This document shows, in pieces, positions 27,137 through 33,926 of a stretch of 34,536 nucleotides of DNA. This DNA is from Thermoflexus sp035573655. GTDB taxonomy: Bacteria; Chloroflexota; Anaerolineae; Thermoflexales; Thermoflexaceae. Numbering within the stretch: the first letter of the stretch is position 1; each line of letters opens with the position of its first letter. The notes beneath the pieces were generated by a model. The model worked only from the letters and a program-made list of their open reading frames with translations. It was not told the DNA's origin and searched no databases. Where the stretch lies: positions 1 through 34,536 of the forward strand of contig DATMAC010000364.1 in the NCBI GenBank assembly GCA_035573655.1. The letters run 5' to 3'. A program made the position numbers and the translations under genes.

Positions 27137-27231
27137 GCTTATCCTCGATTCCGTTTGCCGACCTTCCTTGCTTCTGTCCAACCCCTTCTCCCGGTAGAGT
27201 TTCCCGGCTGTCCCGCTTCCCCAATCGACGT

Positions 27232-28431
27232 TCAACGTAGCGTCAGGGGAAGATAGATCCGGAACTCGGTGGACAGCGTGAGGAAGCTCAGACCTTCCGC
27301 TGGGGTCCAGGCGGTGCTTCCTGCCCCATTGGTCGACCGGACCTGAAGGCAATACGAGGTGTTGGGACTCAGGCCATCGAGCGCCACCGCATGGGAGCGG
27401 GTCAGGGTGGAGATCTGGCGGGACGATGACCACGTGCCGCAAGAGGTCCCCCAACGGACCTCGCTGGTGGCATCCACATCAGTGGTCCAGTTCACCACGG
27501 CCGTCGTGGCCATCGGGGAGACCGTGGGTCCGGAGAGAATGGTAGGTGGCGCGTTGGTCCCGAAGGGGGTATCGCGGCTGTAAACCGGCCCAGCTGGCCG
27601 GTCGACGGATCCGTATCGACACTCGCCATCGTTGGCCCCCATCGAATCGCTCACCCCATCCATACAGGGGCCCTCCGGCCCTTCATCGAAATGATAAAGG
27701 GCGACCGTATCGGCATCCGGTGTGAAGGGCGTGGTCGGCGGGGAGAAGGGCCCATCATAGCGCACGATGCGGGAAAGCCGTACCTCATCGATCCATCCGC
27801 TATAGGAAGGATAAAGGTCGCGGTTAAAATCGTGTTTCTCCGCCCCGATGACCAGATAGGGGTCATTCGGATACGACGTGGAACGACCATCCCGATACCG
27901 AATATCTCCCGGCGGCCCGAATCCGCTCACATCCAACTGGCCGTCCACAAAGATCTGCATCCGTCCATCGCTCTGACGACGGGTGACGGCGATGTGGTGC
28001 CACTGGCCGTCGGCAACCGGGCGCGTCCCGCAGAGGGTGAATCCGTTCCCGAGCCGGTTGACTCCAAAGGCGATCCGTCCGCCGGCCAGGGAGATCCCGT
28101 AATCCCCATAGTCGCCTGGGTCGAAGATATCGCGATCGAAGATGATGTTGCCGTAAATCCAGAGATCCCCTTCGCTCGATAAACAGGCGGAACTGGAGTT
28201 CTCCGTTGCGGTTGCTTTCATCCACCACTCCAGCGTGAAATCCCCACCGACGTTGATGGAGCGGCCTTCCACCAGGATCTTGACGCGGTCGATATCCCCG
28301 CCGCCGTTGCCGTAGAAGCGCAGGGAGAACCCACCGGCAGCGTCCACCCTCGCTGGGGGTTGCGCCGAAAGCATCTGCAGGGCAAGGAATAATCCGCTCA
28401 GAAAAAAGGTCCGTAGAACCCCACATCTCAT
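27232..28431 (-). CDS. Secreted LamG + fibronectin type III protein
   Basis: A 399-residue exported protein. Residues 1-30 are a signal peptide (FFLSGLFLALQMLSAQ). A LamG/ConA jelly-roll domain spans about 32-235 (FTLEWWMKATA, WHHIAVTRRQSDGRMQIFVDGQLD, WIDEVRLSRIVRYDG). About 290-385 is an Fn3-like domain (AVVNWTTDVDATSEVRWG, LSPNTSYCLQVRSTNGAG). The last residues are FRIYLPLTLR, the tail motif shared with the proteins at 17677 and 22934. ATG 28431 gives a clean signal peptide, though the ribosome site is poor (AAAGG at 11 bases). It starts 88 bases after the glycosyltransferase gene. A carbohydrate-binding surface role is likely; the ligand is unknown. Confidence 0.85.
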   Translation of the reverse strand: MRCGVLRTFFLSGLFLALQMLSAQPPARVDAAGGFSLRFYGNGGGDIDRVKILVEGRSINVGGDFTLEWWMKATATENSSSACLSSEGDLWIYGNIIFDRDIFDPGDYGDYGISLAGGRIAFGVNRLGNGFTLCGTRPVADGQWHHIAVTRRQSDGRMQIFVDGQLDVSGFGPPGDIRYRDGRSTSYPNDPYLVIGAEKHDFNRDLYPSYSGWIDEVRLSRIVRYDGPFSPPTTPFTPDADTVALYHFDEGPEGPCMDGVSDSMGANDGECRYGSVDRPAGPVYSRDTPFGTNAPPTILSGPTVSPMATTAVVNWTTDVDATSEVRWGTSCGTWSSSRQISTLTRSHAVALDGLSPNTSYCLQVRSTNGAGSTAWTPAEGLSFLTLSTEFRIYLPLTLR

Positions 28432-28519
28432 TTGCAGTGGAAACCTTTGCCAGCAGCTTATTGGGGAATTGCCATGGTCGTGAGGATGATTCGTTCCCCC
28501 CATTAGGCGCCTGGGACCG

Positions 28520-29764
28520 CTACACGGAGCGGGAAACGGAGGCCGGCTGTGGGATCGGCTCCGCCGCTGGAGCAACGGCCTGTCCCGCCTCCAGATCCCG
28601 GCGGATGCGGAGTTCCCGCTGGCTCAGCTCGGTCAGCGCGCGGACCAGGATCCCAGCGGTCAGGAGGTCCACTCCCATCACCACGGCCAGGGCGCTGACC
28701 GCCGGGACGAACCACGGGGCCGGGAAGGGCGGCGAGGTCAGACCGGCCAGGGCCGCCCATCCATAAAGGGCCAGGCCGATCGCGATGCTGAGAGCTCCCA
28801 TTGGAAGGAAGCGCTGTTCCAGGGGACGACGGAACAGAGGACGGCCGAACAGACCTTGGCGGATCGGGCGTTTATAGAACAGCGAGACGATGTAATTAAA
28901 GAGCGTTCCGATGGCGAACAAATGCAGGCCGAGGGCCGCCAGCACCACTGCGGCGAAGAGGCGCGGGAAAGGCCAACCGCCTGGCCCCGGCCATAGGATC
29001 GCGCTGCCTCCCAGGGCCAGGCCCAGCACCCCCAGCCCGAAGCCGGCCATCCCAAATACCCGCACTGGGTTGTAGGTCATCACCGTCCAAATGATAGCGT
29101 GAAGGAAACGCATGCCGTCGCGCAGCGGGTGCAGCTTGGATTGTCCCAGGCGCTCGCGGTAGGGGATCGGGACCTCGACCACGCGCAGGTTCTCATAGAT
29201 CGCTCGCGCGCTCATCGCCGGGGTGAAGTTCAAGCCGTCCGGCAGGGGATACAGGCGCTCCAGGGCTTCCCGGCGCAGCAGCCGCATGCCGCTGGCGCTG
29301 TCGCTGACCGCGGCGCCTCCCAGCACGCGGAGCAGGAACGCAAACCCCCAGTTGCCGATCCGGCGCACCAATGGCATTTCGGAATCTGTCCCGCCCATGC
29401 GGGAGCCTACCACCAAATCGGCTCCCCTCGTACAGGCGATCCGGTAGAGCTCCGGGAGCGACTCAGGGGGATAGGTAGCGTCGGCGTCCAGGAAAGCCAG
29501 CCACTCCCCCCGGGCGTGGGCGAAGCCCGTCTTGAGCGCCGCCCCATAGCCCCGATTGACCGGATGGCGGATCAGACGGACCTCCGGGTAAGCCGCCACG
29601 ATCTCCGCCGTACGATCCCGGGATCCGTCGTCCACCACAATCACCTCCCACTCCACAAGCCCCGCCTCACGCAAGGCGGGCCCGATCGCCCGCACCCGAT
29701 CCAATACCGCCCGGATCGCGTTCTCTTCGTTATAGGCGGGGATCACAATGGACAGTGTGCTCAT
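28520..29764 (-). CDS. Membrane GT2 glycosyltransferase (dolichol/polyprenyl-phosphate sugar type)
   Basis: A 414-residue family 2 glycosyltransferase. The GT-A domain occupies about 1-230: SIVIPAYNEE, VIVVDDGSRD, GYGAALKTGFAHARGEW, the DAD metal motif at 93-95 and VVGSRMGG. Its sequence is close to polyprenyl-phosphate mannosyl/glucosyltransferases. The C-terminal 170 residues hold about four transmembrane helices. Such enzymes load a sugar onto a polyprenyl phosphate, which then serves as donor outside the cell. Its start overlaps the acyltransferase stop by 4 bases (TCAT on the plus strand), showing coupling. The transferred sugar could be the heptose made by the upstream genes or a hexose; the sequence does not decide. 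Confidence 0.9.
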   Translation of the reverse strand: MSTLSIVIPAYNEENAIRAVLDRVRAIGPALREAGLVEWEVIVVDDGSRDRTAEIVAAYPEVRLIRHPVNRGYGAALKTGFAHARGEWLAFLDADATYPPESLPELYRIACTRGADLVVGSRMGGTDSEMPLVRRIGNWGFAFLLRVLGGAAVSDSASGMRLLRREALERLYPLPDGLNFTPAMSARAIYENLRVVEVPIPYRERLGQSKLHPLRDGMRFLHAIIWTVMTYNPVRVFGMAGFGLGVLGLALGGSAILWPGPGGWPFPRLFAAVVLAALGLHLFAIGTLFNYIVSLFYKRPIRQGLFGRPLFRRPLEQRFLPMGALSIAIGLALYGWAALAGLTSPPFPAPWFVPAVSALAVVMGVDLLTAGILVRALTELSQRELRIRRDLEAGQAVAPAAEPIPQPASVSRSV

Positions 29765-30558
29765 CGGAATTCCTCCCGAGTGAGAACTGCGGCCTGCACC
29801 GTTGGAAGACCGCCGTGGAAGATCGGACCCTCGGCCGATCGGGAGCGATCAAGCCGGCTTCCAACCACCCGGGCTGGAACGCCGACGGCGATGGCGTAAG
29901 GGGGAAGGTCCTCCGTCACCACCGCTCCTGCGCCCACCACCGCTCCCCGCCCGATGCGCACCCCATCCAGGACGACGGCTCCTCCACCCAACCAGACATC
30001 ATCCTCAATAACGATCCCACGCGCGGTGATCCCTTGCTCGGCGATGGGGCGATGGGGATCTTGGAAGACATGGTTGACCGCCAAGATCTGAACCAACGGG
30101 CCCGTGTAGACAAAGTCCCCGATCGTCACGCCACCCTGACCCCGGATCACGTTGTATTCCCCGATGAAGCACCGCCGCCCGATGGTGATGCCAGCGTGGG
30201 GGAGCCCCCGGAAGTTGTAAACGTGGAGCACTGAGCCGTGCATGATCACCGTGCCGTCGCCGATGGTGATGCCGTTCGGGCAGGCGTGGAGGTAAACTCC
30301 TTCATCTAAGTAGACCCCTCGACCCAGGGTGATCCGTCGGGGCTGGGCCAGGCGGACGCCCCGGGCGATGTAGGGGATGCCTCGGGCGTTCAGGAGCAAC
30401 CGATAGGCCACCCCTCGCAACCCGATCCCGATGAGCCCGGGGAGGTCGCGAAGGAGGGCCATTAAGAGCTGCTCCAGCAGGTAAGCGCCCCACCCGGTGG
30501 ATTGGGTGTGGATATATAGATCGAGGGCCTCAACCCAGCGGCGCGGCCAGCGGGACAT
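29761..30558 (-). CDS. Hexapeptide-repeat acyltransferase (left-handed beta helix)
   Basis: A 265-residue O-acetyltransferase-type enzyme. From about residue 60 the protein is a run of hexapeptide repeats (GVYLDEGVYLHACPNGITIG, GVTIGDFVYTGPLVQI, GIVIEDDVWLGGGAVVLDGV, IGRGAVVGAGAVVTEDLPPY). The loop ILAVNHVFQDPHRPI contains the catalytic His pattern, and the end YAIAVGVPARVVG is standard for sugar O-acetyltransferases. The N-terminal 55 residues contain a helix that may touch the membrane. It overlaps gmhB by 29 bases and the glycosyltransferase gene by 4. The ribosome site is not obvious, as is common with translational coupling. It likely acetylates a sugar in the same glycan. Confidence 0.9.
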   Translation of the reverse strand: MSRWPRRWVEALDLYIHTQSTGWGAYLLEQLLMALLRDLPGLIGIGLRGVAYRLLLNARGIPYIARGVRLAQPRRITLGRGVYLDEGVYLHACPNGITIGDGTVIMHGSVLHVYNFRGLPHAGITIGRRCFIGEYNVIRGQGGVTIGDFVYTGPLVQILAVNHVFQDPHRPIAEQGITARGIVIEDDVWLGGGAVVLDGVRIGRGAVVGAGAVVTEDLPPYAIAVGVPARVVGSRLDRSRSAEGPIFHGGLPTVQAAVLTREEFR

Positions 30559-31129
30559 CGGTCATCTGTCGGATCAGAATGGTCTGAGCCTCGCGGCGCA
30601 GGATCCAGGACACCGCTTCCGAGAGATCCTGGAAAATCGGAACGTCAGGATAGCGGCGAAGAACCAGATCGCTCTGGAGGGCGCCTCGCCCGGTTCGAAC
30701 CAAGAGGGGCTGGCATCCCGCTGCCAGGGCCGCCTCCACATCCGTCAGGGCATCCCCGATCAGGTAGGAATCCTCCAGCGAGATCCCCAGATCTTTGGCG
30801 GCCTGGAACAGCAGCCCCGGCTTCGGCTTGCGGCAAAAGCAACCCTCCTCCGGGCGATGCGGGCAGCAATAAATCGCATCCAGCCGCCCTCCAAATCGCC
30901 GGATGCTCCAGGTCATTCTCGCATGGATCTCAGCCACTATCTCCGCGGGGACGATCCCCCGATGGATGATGGCCTGGTTGGTGACCACCACAATGGGGAA
31001 GGGGGTCTCTGCCAGGCGGCGCAATGCAGAGAGCGCCCCCGGCAGGAAACGGAACTCGCCCCACGACTTCACGTGATCCGGCCGGTTTTCGCAGATCACT
31101 CCATCACGATCCAGGAACACGGCGCGCAT
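30530..31129 (-). CDS. gmhB: D-glycero-D-manno-heptose 1,7-bisphosphate phosphatase
   Basis: A 199-residue HAD-family phosphatase. FLDRDG carries the catalytic Asp7 and Asp9, VVVTNQ is motif II, and CRKPKPG supplies the motif III Lys. The structural zinc site typical of GmhB is present as CPHRPEEGCFC (Cys89, His91, Cys97, Cys99), and YLIGDALTDVEAA is motif IV. It removes the C7 phosphate of heptose bisphosphate in the route to nucleotide-activated heptose. ATG 31129 is chosen; GAGGAG lies about 10 bases upstream inside gmhA, and the two genes overlap by 26 bases. Upstream Met codons would give a non-family N-terminus. Confidence 0.92.
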   Translation of the reverse strand: MRAVFLDRDGVICENRPDHVKSWGEFRFLPGALSALRRLAETPFPIVVVTNQAIIHRGIVPAEIVAEIHARMTWSIRRFGGRLDAIYCCPHRPEEGCFCRKPKPGLLFQAAKDLGISLEDSYLIGDALTDVEAALAAGCQPLLVRTGRGALQSDLVLRRYPDVPIFQDLSEAVSWILRREAQTILIRQMTDVPLAAPLG

Positions 31130-31736
31130 CCGGCAAAGGCTCCTCATGGAGGATCGGCACCGCGGCCCACGCGTTCTCCCACGTCCGCCGCAGCACCGTG
31201 GTGATGGTGTGTTGAAGGATCAAATGGATATCCTCGATCTGTTCCATGCAGGTGTTGGGGACGATCAAACAGAGGTCCACCAGCTCCCGCAGTTTCCCGC
31301 CTTGAAAACCTGTGAGGCCAATCGTGAATGCTCCAGCCTCACGGGCGACGCGGACCGCCTCCAGGACGTTGGGGGAGTTCCCGCTCCCACTGATGGCGAT
31401 CAATAGATCCCCGGGCCGCACCAACGGGCGGAGCTGCTCGGCGAACACGTAGCGATACTCGGTGTCGTTGGCCCAGGCGGTGAGCAGAGGGACGTTGTCG
31501 GTGAGGGCCACGACACGAACCATGGGCGCGCTGGGCCGCCGGGTGCCCTTCGCCAGGTCGCAGGCGAAATGGGAGGCCGTGGCGGCGCTGCCTCCGTTCC
31601 CGCAGAGGAAGATCGTATGGCCATCCCGCGCCGCGGCCTCAATCTGAGCGATGACTTGAAGCAGCGTATCGCGGGGCAACGCGGTCAGCGTGCGATGGAT
31701 GCCGTCGAAATATTCCTCGATCCATTGAGTCCACAT
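31104..31736 (-). CDS. gmhA: Sedoheptulose 7-phosphate isomerase (phosphoheptose isomerase)
   Basis: A 210-residue SIS-domain protein. CGNGGSAATASHFACDLAKG (from about residue 45) and ISGSGNSPNVLEAV are the sugar-phosphate binding loops, and CMEQIEDIHLILQH matches the C-terminal active-site helix with the conserved Glu and His. GmhA converts sedoheptulose 7-phosphate to D-glycero-D-manno-heptose 7-phosphate, the first committed step of heptose synthesis. ATG 31736 follows the kinase stop by 4 bases; the frame is open further upstream, inside the kinase gene, but the family N-terminus starts here. Confidence 0.93.
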   Translation of the reverse strand: MWTQWIEEYFDGIHRTLTALPRDTLLQVIAQIEAAARDGHTIFLCGNGGSAATASHFACDLAKGTRRPSAPMVRVVALTDNVPLLTAWANDTEYRYVFAEQLRPLVRPGDLLIAISGSGNSPNVLEAVRVAREAGAFTIGLTGFQGGKLRELVDLCLIVPNTCMEQIEDIHLILQHTITTVLRRTWENAWAAVPILHEEPLPDARRVPGS

Positions 31737-31740
31737 CGTC

Positions 31741-32745
31741 TCATTCCACCCGGAAGACCTGCACACCTTGATCGTCGAAGGCCACATCCATCGGTTTCAG
31801 GCCCATGTCCGTCATCGCCTTCGTGACGGCTTCCATGGCGTGTTCTGGACAGTAAAGAAGGAGAAAGCCGCCCCCTCCGGCGCCCGTGATCTTGCCGCCG
31901 ATCGCCCCTGCCTCCCGCGCGGCCGCATAGCAACGATCGATGAAATCGTTGGAAATCGAAGCGGCCAGCCCTCGCTTCAGAGCCCAGGCCTCGTGGAGCA
32001 AGCGCCCAAAGCCATCGAGATCCCCTACCGTCAGCCGTTCCTCCATCTCCTCCGCCAGGGCTTTCAATAAATGGAGCCGCCGCAACACCTGGGGGTCCTC
32101 CTCCGCCGTCGCTCGCTGCTGGGTTTTCAGGATGGTTGAGGACGGACGGGCTTGCCCGGTGTAGAACAGCCGCAGCCGACGCTCCAACGCCTGACGGACT
32201 TCGGGGGCGATCGGAACCCGTTCCACGGTCACCCCACCCGCCTCGAACCGGATCCGGTTCAGGCCTCCGAAGGCCGCCGCGTATTGGTCCTGTTTGCCCA
32301 CCGGCATCCCCAGGCGCTCGATCTCGATCTGACAAGCCAGCTCGGCGATTTCCGCCCGCGAAAGGGACCAGCCGCTCCAGGCCGCCAGGACAGCGATCAT
32401 CGCAACTGCCAAGCTCCCCGAGGAACCCAGGCCGGTGCCTGGGGGAACTTGGGCGGCGATAAAGAGATCAATTCCGCCTGGGTTCCCAAAGGCCTCCAGG
32501 ATGGCCCGGGGCAGGGAGAGGTTCCCATCCCACAACGCATCTCGGTCCGGTGCGTATTGGTGGAACAGGCTGTAGTTCGCCGAGATCAGATGGGCCGCCC
32601 GGGGCGCTGGGGATAGGATGGTGTAAACGTAACGGTTCAAGGTGACGCTGAGCACCTGGCCACCATAGCGTGTGAAATAGGCAGGAAGATCGGTCCCTCC
32701 TCCGGCGAAGCTGATCCGGACCGGCGCGCGGGCGATGAGCAGCAT
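31741..32745 (-). CDS. hddA: GHMP kinase, D-glycero-alpha-D-manno-heptose 7-phosphate kinase type
   Basis: A 334-residue GHMP kinase. The N-terminal RAPVRISFAGGGTDLPAYF matches HddA and related sugar kinases. The ATP loop is PPGTGLGSSGSLAVAM (101-116), and the C-terminal glycine-rich motif is GKITGAGGGGFLLLYC. HddA phosphorylates heptose 7-phosphate at C1 in the alpha configuration, which leads to GDP-heptose as used in S-layer glycoprotein glycans, unlike the beta/ADP route of Gram-negative LPS. Adjacent gmhA and gmhB support the substrate. The nucleotidyltransferase hddC is not in the window. ATG 32745 has GAGGAG about 12 bases upstream. As first gene of the minus-strand set its promoter should lie in 32746-33000, but I see no clear one. 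Confidence 0.9.
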   Translation of the reverse strand: MLLIARAPVRISFAGGGTDLPAYFTRYGGQVLSVTLNRYVYTILSPAPRAAHLISANYSLFHQYAPDRDALWDGNLSLPRAILEAFGNPGGIDLFIAAQVPPGTGLGSSGSLAVAMIAVLAAWSGWSLSRAEIAELACQIEIERLGMPVGKQDQYAAAFGGLNRIRFEAGGVTVERVPIAPEVRQALERRLRLFYTGQARPSSTILKTQQRATAEEDPQVLRRLHLLKALAEEMEERLTVGDLDGFGRLLHEAWALKRGLAASISNDFIDRCYAAAREAGAIGGKITGAGGGGFLLLYCPEHAMEAVTKAMTDMGLKPMDVAFDDQGVQVFRVE

Positions 32746-32894
32746 GGACCCCGGCTCCTCTCAGGTGGACTCTTTACGGCCCCTAGGGTAACGGGGAGGG
32801 GTTGGGTAGGGATAAACAGAAGGTTAGGAAAACGTTCCTCTCGGAGGAAGGAAAATAGAGCTCCGTTGTGTTAAAAGTTAGAGAGCAGTGGGAC

Positions 32895-33010
32895 ATTCCT
32901 TTGGCGCGCCGTGCTGCCCTCAAGAAGATTTCGCTCTCTCCTCCCCACAGCCCAGAGGCCATGAAGGGAGGGGAGATCGAGGGGCATGATCGAGGGGCAT
33001 GGAGCCCTTC
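32895..33010. repeat. Dispersed C/G-rich hairpin repeat, degenerate copy C
   Basis: Order of elements (GGCGCGCC, AGATTTCGCTCTC, TCCTCCCCAC, a spacer, GGGAGGGGAGATC, GAGGGGCAT, GGAGCCCTTCC) parallels 5530-5625. The arms TCTCCTCCCC and GGGAGGGGAGA pair around a 22-base spacer. Confidence 0.55.
32975..33000. repeat. Perfect tandem repeat, 2 x 13 bp
   Basis: GATCGAGGGGCAT occurs twice without a gap (32975-32987 and 32988-33000), inside hairpin copy C. It looks like a local duplication. Confidence 0.75.
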
Positions 33011-33120
33011 CGCGGCCAAGCGAGGTTCACCAAGAGGCTGGATGATGGGGACTGGGGAGGAAGGTGGATGGTCCTCCCCTCCTCCGGACCTGGGGGCTGC
33101 AAGGGGAGAGGAGAAGCAGA

Positions 33121-33147
33121 GGATCCGTTGGGGAGGATCTGTTGGGG
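33121..33147. repeat. Near-perfect direct repeat, 2 x 13 bp, upstream of the HEPN gene
   Basis: GGATCCGTTGGGG and GGATCTGTTGGGG lie one base apart, 58 bases before the HEPN start. Placement would suit an operator for the HEPN/MNT pair; this is inference. Confidence 0.6.
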
Positions 33148-33205
33148 CTGGCTCGGATGCCTTCGGCCCTGAAATGGCGGGAAAGGGAAGCTGGGAGGAA
33201 TCAGA

Positions 33206-33613
33206 ATGGCCAACCGCGCTCTCGACCGGCTGGCCCGGGCTTTCCACGATCTGAACCATGCCCGGCATGCTCTAGAGGATGGGGATTACGATTGGGCTTG
33301 CTTTGCAGCCCATCAAGCGGCCGAAAAGGCCGTGAAAGGATTGCTTCTCGCCCTGGGAGGGGAAGGGTAGGGACATTCCATCACTCGTTTGTTAAAAGAT
33401 GCCGGGCATTGGGTTCCGATTCCGGAGGATTTGATCCGGATGGCTCAGCGTCTGGATAAGCATTACATTCCCTCCCGCTATCCAAACGGATTCGATGTGG
33501 GGGCGCCATCGGATTATTACACTGCGCCGGAGGCCCAGGAGGCCATTCATGACGCGCAGCGTATTTACGAATTTTGCCAGCAGCAGGTTCATCGATCGGG
33601 AAGCCGTTCTTGA
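33206..33613 (+). pseudogene. HEPN-domain protein interrupted by an in-frame amber codon
   Basis: The frame encodes a COG2250-type HEPN protein of 135 codons. ACFAAHQAAEKAVKGLLLAL is the signature helix; RLDKHYIPSRYPNGFD and PEAQEAIHDAQRIYEFC match the second half. A single TAG at 33368-33370 breaks it, between GGEG and GHSITRLL. Homologues usually have a Trp before GHS, so TGG to TAG is the likely change. There is no shift: both halves are in one frame, and GGGAGG (33193-33198) sits 7 bases before ATG 33206. HEPN proteins of this type pair with MNT nucleotidyltransferases as toxin-antitoxin modules; the MNT gene overlaps its 3' end. A restart at ATG 33389, readthrough, or a sequence error are alternatives. 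Confidence 0.78.
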
Positions 33614-33917
33614 AGCTCTGCGCCGTTGTGCCCAACAGCTGAGGGATCGATGCGGCGAAGTGGTGGCCGTGTATTTATTCGGATCCTTTGCAACCGGTCA
33701 GGCTACCCCTCGGAGCGATGCGGATCTCGTGGTCGAGATCGCTTCCGAGGATCCAAAGCTTCGGGAGAAGGTTCGGGATCAGGCGCTGGAAGTCTTCCTG
33801 GATGCACCGGTTCCGGTGGAGATATTCGTGCAATCCACCCGACAGCTGGAGGAAGGCAAGCGAAGCGGGCGCGGCGTTGCGGGTGCCGTCGCCCGCGAAG
33901 GACTCCGCCTGGCGTGA
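33549..33917 (+). CDS. MNT-type minimal nucleotidyltransferase, partner of the HEPN gene
   Basis: A 122-residue protein of the MNT/DNA polymerase beta-like family. The core motif GSFATGQATPRSDADL supplies the GSx10SDxDL pattern with both metal Asp residues, and PVPVEIFV gives the third acidic residue (Glu), so the site looks intact. In HEPN-MNT modules the MNT protein acts as antitoxin, in studied cases by AMPylating the HEPN toxin. ATG 33549 has AGGAGG at 33537-33542, six bases ahead, and overlaps the HEPN gene by 65 bases, which indicates co-expression. It ends 9 bases before the convergent DNRLRE gene with no terminator between. It appears functional although its partner is broken. Confidence 0.87.
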   Translation: MTRSVFTNFASSRFIDREAVLEALRRCAQQLRDRCGEVVAVYLFGSFATGQATPRSDADLVVEIASEDPKLREKVRDQALEVFLDAPVPVEIFVQSTRQLEEGKRSGRGVAGAVAREGLRLA

Positions 33918-33926
33918 AAATGTCCG

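Larger units (their letters stand above)
32746..33205. other. 460-base intergenic region with repeat elements
   Basis: A divergent region between hddA (minus) and the HEPN gene (plus). I see no supported gene. It holds a degenerate copy of the C/G-rich hairpin family (about 32895-33010), a 13-bp tandem repeat (32975-33000) and a near-perfect 13-bp direct repeat (33121-33147). Promoters for both flanking genes should lie here, but none is convincing. Confidence 0.6.

Noticed and set aside
27137..27454. 106-codon N-terminal extension of the esterase frame
   Set aside because: It runs into the LamG gene; a signal peptide and ribosome site mark the start at 27136.
30680..30705. GGTTCGAACC motif resembling a tRNA T-arm
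   Set aside because: It lies within gmhB coding sequence, and no acceptor, D or anticodon stems can be formed around it.
32757..32880. Possible promoter for hddA on the minus strand (TAACTT, 17 bases, TATTTT)
   Set aside because: The -35 hexamer matches poorly and the -10 is weak; not enough to call.
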